This document shows, one piece after another, positions 14,912-22,559 of a stretch of 22,724 bases of DNA. Location of the stretch: the NCBI GenBank assembly GCA_038330365.1, contig JBBQNY010000036.1:1-22724 (forward strand), read 5' to 3'. Under the pieces are notes generated by a model. That model was not told the origin of the DNA, did not search any database, and saw only the letters and a list, made by a program, of their open reading frames with translations. The DNA is from JBBQNY01 sp038330365. GTDB lineage: Bacteria > Pseudomonadota > Gammaproteobacteria > Xanthomonadales > Ahniellaceae. Both the position numbers and the translations under genes were made by a program. How positions within the stretch are numbered: the first letter of the stretch is position 1; each line of letters begins with the position of its first letter.

Positions 14912-15713
14912 CGCCATGCGCCGCAGTCGCGGCTTGCTGGAGCGGGTCGGCCGATCGACGATCGGCGTCGTCGACGCGCTCGGTTATGCCGGCATGCTGC
15001 TGATCGAAAGCGTCTGGTTCCTGCTCGCAGGATGGCGTCGCGGCCAGCCGGTGCGCGCGCGCGCCATCGCCGAACAGATGCGCCAGGTGGGTGTCGATGC
15101 GATCCCGATCGTGCTCATGCTGTCGATGACGGTCGGGCTGATGCTCGGCATCCAGTTCATCTCGGCCCTGGGAGAGTTCGGTGCCGAAAGCGAGGTCGTG
15201 ATCGCTGTCGCCAAATCGGTCACGCGCGAGTTCGGCGCGCTGATCACGGGCATCCTCGTTGCCGGCCGCTCGGGCTCGGCATTCGCCGCGCGCATCGGTT
15301 CCATGACGGTGTCGCAGGAGGTCGATGCACTCGCGGTGATCGGCGTCGAACCCGTTCGGTACCTGGTGGCGCCGGCGTTGCTGGCGATGGTCGCCATGAT
15401 GCCGATACTGACCTTGTTCGCGGATGCGATCGGATTGCTTGGATCCGCGCTCTACTGCGCACCGATCCTCGACGTGAGTGTTTCCTCTTTCCTGATGATG
15501 GCCGTCAAGACGCTCACACTGTGGGATGTCGGGCAGGGTCTGTGCAAGAGCCTCATCTTTGCGCTGCTGATCACCCTGGTCGGTGTCTCCACGGGCTTTG
15601 GCGTCACCGGCGGCGCCGAGGGTGTGGGTCGGGCGACGACCCGTTCGGTGGTGCTGTCGATCTCCAGCATCGTGGTGGCAGACATGATCTTCAGCTTTTT
15701 CGTGAACCGTTGA
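14901..15713 (+). CDS. MlaE-like lipid ABC permease (MCE cluster 2)
   Basis: A 270-residue MlaE-family permease without a fused STAS domain. Conserved stretches include AIPIVLMLSMTVGLMLGIQF, REFGALITGILVAGRSGSAFAARIGSM and QEVDALAVIGVEPVRYLVAPALLA. Five or six membrane segments are predicted by eye. The start may be GTG at 14901 (overlapping the STAS gene by 11 bases) or ATG at 14916; neither has a strong ribosome binding site. The stop overlaps the TTG start of the ATPase gene. Confidence 0.92.
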   Translation: MTADAMRRSRGLLERVGRSTIGVVDALGYAGMLLIESVWFLLAGWRRGQPVRARAIAEQMRQVGVDAIPIVLMLSMTVGLMLGIQFISALGEFGAESEVVIAVAKSVTREFGALITGILVAGRSGSAFAARIGSMTVSQEVDALAVIGVEPVRYLVAPALLAMVAMMPILTLFADAIGLLGSALYCAPILDVSVSSFLMMAVKTLTLWDVGQGLCKSLIFALLITLVGVSTGFGVTGGAEGVGRATTRSVVLSISSIVVADMIFSFFVNR

Positions 15714-16552
15714 ACGCAGCCGCCGCCAGCGCCGAACCGTCCGCCGCCAACCGCGCCGCGGCACCGACGCCAATCGAGGTCGAAGGGCTCAGCGCCTGGT
15801 TCGGTCGCCGGCAGGTGCTGCACGATGTCGACTTCCGGGTCGAGACCGGCGAGATCCGCGTGATCATGGGCGGCTCGGGTTCCGGCAAGAGCACGTTGCT
15901 GCGTCATCTGCTCGGTCTGCTGCGCCCGCGCCATGGCAGTGTCCGCGTACTTGGCGTCGACGTGACGCGGGCGACTCCGCGCGCGCTGGTTGATCTGCGC
16001 CGGCAGATGGGCGTGTCTTTCCAGGGTGGCGCGCTGTTCACTTCGATGTCGGTGGGTGACAACGTGTCCATGCCGTTGCGCGAGCACACAGAACTCGACG
16101 AAAGCACGATTCGCATCATGAGCCGGCTGAAGCTGGAGGTGGTGAACCTCGGCGGCTTCTCGGAACTGATGCCGAGTCAGCTTTCAGGCGGCATGGTGAA
16201 ACGCGCCGCGCTGGCGCGGGCCATCGTGATGGATCCCAAGCTGCTGTTCTTCGACGAACCGTCCGCCGGCCTCGACCCGGTCGTCTCGGCAGAACTTGAC
16301 GACCTGATCCTCAAGCTGCGCGAAGCCATGCGCATGACCATCGTGGTGGTCACGCATGAGCTCGAGTCCGCCTTCAAGATCGCGGACAGCATCACCATGC
16401 TGGACCAGGGGCGCGTCATCATGACCGGCACCGCCGACGCGGTCCGCGCCAGCGACAACGAACGCATCCAGGATCTGCTCAATCGAAGGCCGCGCGAAGT
16501 CGAGGTCGATGCCGACGCCTATCTGAAACGCTTGACCGAGGAAATCGAATGA
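15710..16552 (+). CDS. MlaF-like lipid ABC transporter ATPase (MCE cluster 2)
   Basis: A 280-residue ABC ATPase. Walker A GGSGSGKS is at residues 54-61, the Q-loop FQGGALFTSMSVGDNV follows Walker A in the MlaF manner, the signature LSGGM is at 158-162, Walker B LLFFDEP at 178-184 and the switch His at 216. The proposed start is TTG at 15710, overlapping the permease stop as TTGA. No ATG suits, and the open frame further upstream lies inside the permease gene. The long Ala-rich N-terminus (about 20 residues) precedes the first conserved strand. The stop overlaps a mini-ORF start (ATGA). Confidence 0.93.
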   Translation: MNAAAASAEPSAANRAAAPTPIEVEGLSAWFGRRQVLHDVDFRVETGEIRVIMGGSGSGKSTLLRHLLGLLRPRHGSVRVLGVDVTRATPRALVDLRRQMGVSFQGGALFTSMSVGDNVSMPLREHTELDESTIRIMSRLKLEVVNLGGFSELMPSQLSGGMVKRAALARAIVMDPKLLFFDEPSAGLDPVVSAELDDLILKLREAMRMTIVVVTHELESAFKIADSITMLDQGRVIMTGTADAVRASDNERIQDLLNRRPREVEVDADAYLKRLTEEIE

Positions 16553-16599
16553 GCCAGTTTGCGCAGTTGCGGGCCGAACGCGTTGGAGTGCAGGCATGA
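16549..16599 (+). CDS. 16-codon mini-ORF bridging the ATPase and MCE genes
   Basis: ATG at 16549 overlaps the ATPase stop codon (ATGA). The frame runs 16 codons (MSQFAQLRAERVGVQA) and its TGA overlaps the ATG of the MCE gene at 16596, again as ATGA. The end of the mini-ORF contains the GGAG that serves as ribosome binding site for the MCE gene. It probably acts as a translational coupling relay rather than coding a functional peptide. It could also be chance. Confidence 0.45.
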   Translation: MSQFAQLRAERVGVQA

Positions 16600-17519
16600 A
16601 ACGTGACGCCATCAACTACACGCTCGTTGGCGGCGTGGTGCTGATCGCGCTGGCTCTTCTGCTGGTGGGCGTGTTCCTGATCACCGGCCGCAGCGGCCGC
16701 ACGGAAACCTACTTCGTGCAGTACAGCAATGTCACCGGCCTCGACTCCGGTGCACCCGTGTTCTACGAGGGCTACCGCATCGGTCAGGTCGAGGAGATCG
16801 ATCCGCAAAGACGCGACAACAAGACCTCGTACCGGGTCGAAGTCGCGATCCGGCGCGACTGGCGCATTCCCGATGATTCGCTCGCGCAACTGGCCGCCAG
16901 CGGCATTCTCGCCGACGTCGCGATTGCCATCCGCGAAGGCAAGAGTGCGGTGATGCTGAAGCCCGGCGGCACGCTCAAGGGACGCGAAGCCGCGGACGTG
17001 TTCAACGCGCTGAACGAGCTGGCGGGCGAAGTCACTTCGCTCACGCGCCAGCAGGTGACGCCGCTCGTGCGTACCTTGACCAAGCGTATCGAGTCGATCA
17101 CCGGCACCATCGACGACAACGCGCCCGAGATCGTGCGTCAGGCACGCGACCTGCTGATCCGTCTCAATCGTGTTGCGGAAGGTGTGGACCAGATCGTCGG
17201 CCCCGACAATCGTCGCGCGGTGGATGCGACCCTGCAGAATCTGGCCCAGGTCACGGGTGAGCTGAAGGGCACGCAGGAGAAACTCGACCGCGTGATGACC
17301 GAGCTCGAAGGCGCCGCCACCGAAAACCGGCCGGCCTTGCGGGAAGCCGTGCAGGACATGGCGCAGATCACCTCCGCGCTGTCGCGCCGCATCGACGCCA
17401 TCGCCAACAATCTCGAGCACGCCAGCCGCAACGTCAACGAGTTCTCGCGCGAGATCCGCAAGAGCCCCAATCGCCTGCTGCGCACACCACCAGCAGACGA
17501 TGTGGTGGTGGAGGAGTAA
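16596..17519 (+). CDS. MlaD-like MCE-domain protein (MCE cluster 2)
   Basis: A 307-residue inner-membrane-anchored periplasmic MCE protein. A membrane helix spans about 8-30 and one MCE domain about 38-122 (YFVQYSNVTGLDSGAPVFYEGYRIGQVEEI). A long helical region follows (about 135-290) and would form an extended channel. The ribosome binding site GGAG lies 7 bases before the ATG, within the mini-ORF. Length and layout match the cluster 1 MCE protein, but the sequences are clearly diverged. It likely carries lipids between the permease and the adjacent lipoprotein. Confidence 0.92.
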   Translation: MKRDAINYTLVGGVVLIALALLLVGVFLITGRSGRTETYFVQYSNVTGLDSGAPVFYEGYRIGQVEEIDPQRRDNKTSYRVEVAIRRDWRIPDDSLAQLAASGILADVAIAIREGKSAVMLKPGGTLKGREAADVFNALNELAGEVTSLTRQQVTPLVRTLTKRIESITGTIDDNAPEIVRQARDLLIRLNRVAEGVDQIVGPDNRRAVDATLQNLAQVTGELKGTQEKLDRVMTELEGAATENRPALREAVQDMAQITSALSRRIDAIANNLEHASRNVNEFSREIRKSPNRLLRTPPADDVVVEE

Positions 17520-17523
17520 TGAG

Positions 17524-18153
17524 ATGAGACCGAATTCCGCGATAACTCGTGCGCTGGCTCTGGCCGCTGTCGTCCTGCTCTGCGCATTGCTCGCTGCCTG
17601 CGGCACGGTGCCTGACGTACCGGAGGTCCGCTATTACCGACTGCCGCCGGTTGCCGATCTTCCGAATGCCGAGTCCGCCGCGTTCCAGCGACCACTGGTG
17701 GTGGAGCCGCTTTCTGCGGATGGCGTCTACAACGAGCAGGCGATCCTGTATTCGCTGAAGCCGGCAGGCAGTGTGCGCACCTATCATTACCAGCTGTGGA
17801 GTGATCCGCCAGGCCGACTGCTGCAGCGTCGCCTCATAGACACGCTCCGCAGCGCCCGCATGGCGCCCGTAGTCACCGATCGGATGCCTGCTTCGCAGTC
17901 GTCGCTGCGGTTGACCGGCCTCATCGAACGTTTTGAGCGCGTGCGCATCGGCGAGGACCGCTGGAAAATCTACGTCGGCCTGCAGTTCCGGCTCGATCGT
18001 GACTACGAGCAGCCGCTGTTGCAGCGTGGCTATCGCGCCGAGGTCGACGCCGAAGGTGCCGGCATCCAGGCCACGGTACGTGCATTCGGCACGGCCATCG
18101 ACGAATGTTTCGCTTCCCTGCGGACCGATCTGGCAGCGCTGGGGACGAAATGA
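17524..18153 (+). CDS. ABC transporter auxiliary lipoprotein, PqiC type (MCE cluster 2)
   Basis: A 209-residue lipoprotein of the same auxiliary family as the cluster 1 member. The signal ends in the lipobox LAAC with Cys26. The mature protein begins VRYYRLPPV, then LVVEPLSADGVYNEQAILYS and the conserved YHYQLWSDPPGRLLQRRLIDTLR. GGAG lies about 10 bases upstream of the chosen ATG, after the MCE stop; the upstream in-frame ATG overlaps the MCE gene. The downstream HolD-like gene overlaps its stop (ATGA). Confidence 0.9.
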   Translation: MRPNSAITRALALAAVVLLCALLAACGTVPDVPEVRYYRLPPVADLPNAESAAFQRPLVVEPLSADGVYNEQAILYSLKPAGSVRTYHYQLWSDPPGRLLQRRLIDTLRSARMAPVVTDRMPASQSSLRLTGLIERFERVRIGEDRWKIYVGLQFRLDRDYEQPLLQRGYRAEVDAEGAGIQATVRAFGTAIDECFASLRTDLAALGTK

Positions 18154-18653
18154 GCGCGGCTACGCAACTGCCGGAATCCGAGCGCCTGCGTCTGCTGGGA
18201 CTGATGGGTGTGGACGTGTACGTGCCGCGGGAGCGTGGCGTGCCAATCACCATGGCGATGGGTTCGCACTCGTCCGACAACACGTCGACCACAGCGAGCG
18301 CCGGTCGCAGGATCGCACCTTTCGCCGGAGATTCGCCGCGCCAGGACCCGGGGCAGGGTGGTGCTTCACGACCGCCGCGCACGCCGTGTATTCGCGTCCG
18401 ATGTCCGGATGCGGCGCGCGCGCCGCGTCTGCTGCAGTCGGTGCTGCGTGCAGCTGGCATCGATGAGGGGCAGTGGGTGATGGAAGGTAATTCCGAGGTC
18501 GGTGAACTGCCGTTGTGGTCTTTCGGCGGCGTGTCCGCTGCACTGGATTCGCAGCCGGTGCTGCGGCTCCCCGCACTCGCGGACCTGCAGCACTCGGCGG
18601 CAGAGCGGCGTCGGGCGTGGCCCACGCTGCGCGCCTGCAGACAGCGCGCTTGA
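18150..18653 (+). CDS. Possible DNA polymerase III psi subunit (HolD-like)
   Basis: A 167-residue soluble protein with a low-complexity Ser/Gly/Arg middle. The N-terminus ERLRLLGLMGVDVYVPRE resembles the short SSB/chi-contacting start of HolD, and the C-terminal half (LLQSVLRAAGIDEGQW ... LPLWSFGG ... LPALADLQHSAAERRRAWPTLRAC) has the spacing of HolD: a Trp-containing strand, then a conserved 'P-x-L-x-D/S-L-x(3-5)-A-x-R-x-x-W' helix. HolD lies beside rimI in E. coli, and rimI follows here. Similarity is weak and this is inference from pattern and context. It overlaps the lipoprotein stop by ATGA. Confidence 0.5.
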   Translation: MSAATQLPESERLRLLGLMGVDVYVPRERGVPITMAMGSHSSDNTSTTASAGRRIAPFAGDSPRQDPGQGGASRPPRTPCIRVRCPDAARAPRLLQSVLRAAGIDEGQWVMEGNSEVGELPLWSFGGVSAALDSQPVLRLPALADLQHSAAERRRAWPTLRACRQRA

Positions 18654-18791
18654 TCAGAGACTCCTTAACCTGCGCATGTCGTCGCCGACGCCGGCACGGT
18701 TCATGACTCCGAGCCGCCGCCGCGCTGCCGCCGTGTGTCCCGCAATCGTCCGGGGGTGCGGCCCGCGGTCAACGTCCCGGATTTTGCGGCC

Positions 18792-19292
18792 GTGAGCGCG
18801 CAACCTGCAGCGTCCGATTTCGACATCCCCGCGTCGCGGCTGCGCCTGCGCCCCATGCGCCCCGAAGACGTGCCGCAGGTCGCGGCGATCGACACGCGCG
18901 CCTACGAATTTCCGTGGACGCCGGGCATCTTCAACGACTGCCTGCGCGCCGGCTACAACACCATGGTGCTCGAGGAAGACGCGGTCACGGTCGGCTACGC
19001 GATCTTCGCGGTCGCAGCCCACGAGGCGCATTTGCTCAACGTCTGCGTGGTTCCCGAATTGCAGGGGCGTGGCTGCGGCCGGAGACTCGTGCGGCGCGTG
19101 CTCGACCTCGCGCGCTGGCAGCGTTGCGAGCGTGTCTTCCTGGAGGTGCGCCCCAGCAACCGGCGCGCCATCGCGCTGTACGAATCGCTCGGATTCAACG
19201 AGATCGCAGCGCGACCCCGCTACTACCCCGCATACAACGGCACCCGCGAAGACGCTCTGGTGATGGCACTTGAGTTGCTCGCTCCCGAGTGA
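18792..19292 (+). CDS. rimI: Ribosomal protein S18-alanine N-acetyltransferase
   Basis: A 166-residue GNAT acetyltransferase, expected to acetylate the N-terminal alanine of ribosomal protein S18. The acetyl-CoA pyrophosphate-binding motif QGRGCGRRLV follows the strand HLLNVCVVPEL. The C-terminal RPRYYPAYNGTREDALVMAL matches the RimI family ending, where a Tyr helps the reaction. The start is uncertain: a GTG at 18792 is preferred, while another GTG at 18735 gives 185 residues; neither has a clear ribosome binding site. The neighbouring HolD-like gene is consistent with the E. coli holD-rimI order. Confidence 0.9.
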   Translation: MSAQPAASDFDIPASRLRLRPMRPEDVPQVAAIDTRAYEFPWTPGIFNDCLRAGYNTMVLEEDAVTVGYAIFAVAAHEAHLLNVCVVPELQGRGCGRRLVRRVLDLARWQRCERVFLEVRPSNRRAIALYESLGFNEIAARPRYYPAYNGTREDALVMALELLAPE

Positions 19293-19372
19293 CCGCCGGG
19301 GTCAAAGCCGGCGATCCAACCGACGGCGATATTTAGAGACGTGCGAGGGCGACCGTCACTCCAGATGCCTGC

Positions 19373-20440
19373 ATGACTGAGCGCTCTCGCCCAGTGCTGG
19401 TGATCGCCCACCGCGGCGCCAGTGCATGGCTGCCCGAGCACACACTGGCCGCCTATGCCAGGGCCATCGAGGATGGCGCCGACGCAATTGAACCGGATCT
19501 GGTCAGCACCTGCGACGGGCACCTCGTGGCCCGGCACGAGAACGAGATCAGCGGCAGCACCGACGTGGCTGTGCGGCCCGAGTTCGCTGCACGCAAGTCC
19601 CGCCGTCGCATCGACGGCGAAGAGATTGCGGGATGGTTCGTCGAGGATTTCAGCCTGTCCGAACTGCGCACACTGCGCGCGCGAGAACCTCTGCCGCACC
19701 TGCGCTCCAGCGCCCATGACCGCCAGTTCACGGTGCCCACGCTTGCGGAAATCATTGACCTGGTGGCCCACGAAGCAGCGCAGCGGGACCGGGTGATCGG
19801 CATCGTCCCGGAACTCAAACACCCCTCGTACTTCGCCTCTGTCGGGCTCGGGATGGAGGACCGTCTGTTGCAAGCGCTGTCGGCGCATGCGTACACACGC
19901 AGCGCGCCGGTGATGATCCAGTCATTCGAGGCAGGCAACCTGCGCCACCTGCGTGGGCAGCTGGGCCGGGACCGCGCCAACATCGAACTGATGCAGCTGC
20001 TGGGCGCTGCCGATGCCCAACCCCATGATGTGGTGATTGCGAGGGGCGCCACGACCTACGGCGACATGATGACGACGCACGGGCTGCGCGTGATCGCGAC
20101 CTATGCCGATGCCATCGGCCTGCGCACCAGCAGTCTGGTCCTGCAGACCGGTGGCGATTCGCCGCGCAGCGAACTGGTCGTGGCGGCGCATGCGGCAGGA
20201 TTGAAAGTGATGCCGTATACCTTTCGGCCGGAAAACCATTTCCTGCCGGCTGCGTTCAAGGATGGTGGCAGCCCTGCGGCGCGCAACGAGTCGGGCTCGG
20301 TACGCGAAATGCGCGCGTACATCGACGCCGGCATTGACGGGCTGTTTACCGACGATCCCGCACTGGGCCGGCGGGCGATCGACACTCCTCTGGCAGGTGC
20401 AGACACTTTCCTGGGCGCAAACCGAGCAGGGGCAAACTGA
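19373..20440 (+). CDS. Glycerophosphodiester phosphodiesterase
   Basis: A 355-residue GDPD-family enzyme that hydrolyses glycerophosphodiesters, the products of phospholipid deacylation, to glycerol-3-phosphate and an alcohol. The hallmark VIAHRGASAWLPEHTLAAY starts at about residue 10 (His13, Arg14). Metal ligands Glu40 and Asp42 lie in AIEPDLV, and catalytic His55 in LVARHENEI. IGIVPELKHPSYF and GIDGLFTDDP are also typical. The length resembles periplasmic GlpQ rather than UgpQ, but no signal peptide is visible, so a cytoplasmic location is suggested. It stands between rimI and the peptidase gene with no clear operon link. Confidence 0.94.
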   Translation: MTERSRPVLVIAHRGASAWLPEHTLAAYARAIEDGADAIEPDLVSTCDGHLVARHENEISGSTDVAVRPEFAARKSRRRIDGEEIAGWFVEDFSLSELRTLRAREPLPHLRSSAHDRQFTVPTLAEIIDLVAHEAAQRDRVIGIVPELKHPSYFASVGLGMEDRLLQALSAHAYTRSAPVMIQSFEAGNLRHLRGQLGRDRANIELMQLLGAADAQPHDVVIARGATTYGDMMTTHGLRVIATYADAIGLRTSSLVLQTGGDSPRSELVVAAHAAGLKVMPYTFRPENHFLPAAFKDGGSPAARNESGSVREMRAYIDAGIDGLFTDDPALGRRAIDTPLAGADTFLGANRAGAN

Positions 20441-20642
20441 CCATCCAGTGCCTGCAGTGGAGGCCCGCTCTGCCAGACGACATGAACCGCCTTGTCAGTG
20501 CACCTGCGCCGCAGCAGCAAGGAAATGACCGTCAGCATGCGGCCAGTTTGCGGCGCGCACCTATTGCCCTCGGACAGGACCGACGAATTGACAGCATGCG
20601 CGCTGCGGGCCGACTATCGCTCTCCGATTGGGGATCGAGCGC

Positions 20643-22184
20643 ATGAACATCCCACGAAGTTTGAAGATCGCATGCGCAGCGCTCACTCTGACCGCTTGCG
20701 CGAGTGGCGGCGGCACGATTGATGCGCAGACCGCAGCGTGGTGGGCGACCACCGAAGCGCTCTCTGGCGATGACATGGAGGGACGCGATACCGGCTCGCC
20801 TGGCTATGCCCGCGCCGCCGCCTACACCGCCAGTCAATTCAAGCGCGCAGGCCTCCGCCCCGCCGGCGAGGGCACCAGCTACTTTCAACGCATCGACTTC
20901 GACGAAGTGGAGGTCACGGCCGAAGGCACGTCATTCTCGGTCAGCTTCGCAGCGGGCGATGCGCGGCAGTTGCGATTCCTGCACGAGATTTCAGTGACGC
21001 CCACCTGGGGCATGGTTGAGCGCATTGACGCGCCGCTCGTGTTTCGTGGTTATTGCGCACCGTCGGACATGACGGCGGTGCGCGGCGCTGTCGTGGTGTG
21101 CTTCGGTACCCGGCGAACCGGGCAGCAGTTGATGGCAGCGCAGATGGAAGCGGTAACCGCCTCCGGCGCGGTTGCGATGGTGCGTGTGGATGACACCGGA
21201 TTCACGATCGAGCCGCCGCGATGGCCGCTGGCCTATGCGCGCAACGTGGTGTTTGCCGATGCGTCGCCGCGGCCCCGATCCATTCCCTCGCTACGGCTAT
21301 CAGCGCCGGCGTTCACGGAGATTGCCGACGCAAGCGGGCAGCGTGGCGCCGACATCCTCGCGCGTGGCGCACGCCGCGAGCCGATGGCGTCGTTCGATTT
21401 CCCGGCTCGATTCAAGGCGCTCATCGCCACGCGGGAGCGCACTTCCACCTCGGACAACGTGCTGGCAGTGCTGCCCGGCACGGATCCAGCGCTGGCACAC
21501 GAACCGATCCTGCTGATCGCGCACCTCGACGGCTACGGCTACGGGACGCCGGTGAAGGGCGACCGCCTCTACAACGGCGCGCTGGATGATGCGGCCTATG
21601 TCTCGACGCTGATTACCTTTGCCCGCGCGCGTGCCGGACGTGGGTTTCGCCGGCCACTGATCTTCGCGGCGGTGACGGCAGAGGAAAAGGGTTTGTTGGG
21701 ATCGCGCTGGCTTGCGGCGCATCCCACCTCGGCTGCGCCAACGCCGGTGGCGGTGCTCAATCTGGATCAGTTGCGACCGCTCTATCCGCTGCAGATCCTG
21801 ACCACGCTGGCGCTGGACGATTCAACGCTCGGGCAGACGGTACGCGACATCGCGGAGCCGATGGGACTCGAGGTGCGCGCGGATCTCGAACCCGAGCGCA
21901 ATTTGTTGCGGCGGACGGACCACTGGCCGTTCATGCAGATCGGTGTGCCGGCGGTGAGCTTCCTGTTCGGGTTCGATGCGGCGAATGCGGAAGCGGCGGT
22001 GGCCTATCGTGACTGGTACGAAAATCGCTACCACGCGCCGCAGGACGATATGTCGACGCCGATCGACTTCCAGGCGCAGGCCGACTTTCACCGTTTCTAT
22101 TTTGCACTGGTCGAAGCCGTGGCCAATGCGGATGCGCCCCCGGCGTGGCTTGAGGACAGTCCCCATCGGCCCGGTGCGAACTAG
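20643..22184 (+). CDS. M28-family zinc peptidase, lipoprotein
   Basis: A 513-residue predicted outer-envelope aminopeptidase. A signal sequence ends in the lipobox LTAC (Cys19). The sequence MEGRDTGSPGYARAAAYTASQFKRAGLRPAG at 45-75 is the usual lead-in for this family, followed by a protease-associated-like insert. Zinc ligands and catalytic residues can be placed: His294 (AHLDG), Asp315 (GALDDAA), Glu347-Glu348 (TAEEKGLLGS), Asp375 (LNLDQL) and His464 (YHAPQDD). The family's usual D-N is D-D here. The ATG at 20643 is preferred over a TTG five codons earlier because GGGGA lies 8 bases upstream. Its TAG stop abuts MITE-like element A. Confidence 0.92.
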   Translation: MNIPRSLKIACAALTLTACASGGGTIDAQTAAWWATTEALSGDDMEGRDTGSPGYARAAAYTASQFKRAGLRPAGEGTSYFQRIDFDEVEVTAEGTSFSVSFAAGDARQLRFLHEISVTPTWGMVERIDAPLVFRGYCAPSDMTAVRGAVVVCFGTRRTGQQLMAAQMEAVTASGAVAMVRVDDTGFTIEPPRWPLAYARNVVFADASPRPRSIPSLRLSAPAFTEIADASGQRGADILARGARREPMASFDFPARFKALIATRERTSTSDNVLAVLPGTDPALAHEPILLIAHLDGYGYGTPVKGDRLYNGALDDAAYVSTLITFARARAGRGFRRPLIFAAVTAEEKGLLGSRWLAAHPTSAAPTPVAVLNLDQLRPLYPLQILTTLALDDSTLGQTVRDIAEPMGLEVRADLEPERNLLRRTDHWPFMQIGVPAVSFLFGFDAANAEAAVAYRDWYENRYHAPQDDMSTPIDFQAQADFHRFYFALVEAVANADAPPAWLEDSPHRPGAN

Positions 22185-22372
22185 GGGCCTCTGAACTTGT
22201 CCCTGTCTGGGCATCACCCGATCTATTGAAATAACTGATCTTATGGGCTTTTTGTCTGCACACCGGTCGGTGCGGAGAGAGGCTCGCAATGTAATGAGCA
22301 TTGTTTCAAGGCCGCGCCTTGACCAGCACCCAGACCAAGCGGTGACGCCGACGGGAACGTGTTCGGAGTCTC
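22185..22372. mobile_element. MITE-like element A, 188 bp
   Basis: The right end (22346-22372) aligns without gaps to the element B end at 19 of 27 positions. The left end starts GGGCCTCTGAAC directly after the peptidase stop codon and matches the outer 12 bases at 10 positions. The interior 22213-22350 aligns with the minus strand of element B, with shared runs TCTGCACACCGGTC and AATGAGCATTG. Single-base insertions or deletions near the shared runs argue against a conserved protein. Flanks are CTAG and CCTG. Beyond it, 22373-22559 holds no feature I can support. Confidence 0.6.
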
Positions 22373-22559
22373 CCTGGATGCACCCTGGGTTCAACAATCC
22401 AAAAGCACATAGCAACTCGCGTCGGCTGAGCGGGTTCCCCGCCAACTTGACGCCTGGCGCCAGGTCCGCTCGGAAGAGACAGCACCGGCCATGACGATTG
22501 ACGGTTCTTTCCAGCGCGTGCCCTAGGATGCTTGGCTTTCCCCGTGCCGGAGCTGCGCC

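Noticed and set aside
15032..15709. Upstream extension of the cluster 2 ATPase frame
   Set aside because: It lies within the permease gene in another frame; ABC-domain sequence starts only after the TTG at 15710.
19297..19314. GCCGG/CCGGC hairpin after rimI as a terminator
   Set aside because: The stem is only five base pairs and no T-tract follows.
22243..22494. An 83-residue plus-strand frame after the peptidase
   Set aside because: It starts inside element A and runs through it without a ribosome binding site or recognisable domain.
22498..22529. TTGACG and TAGGAT as a promoter for the last lipoprotein gene
   Set aside because: The spacer is 20 bases, too long for a typical sigma-70 promoter, and no better -10 box lies at 17 bases.
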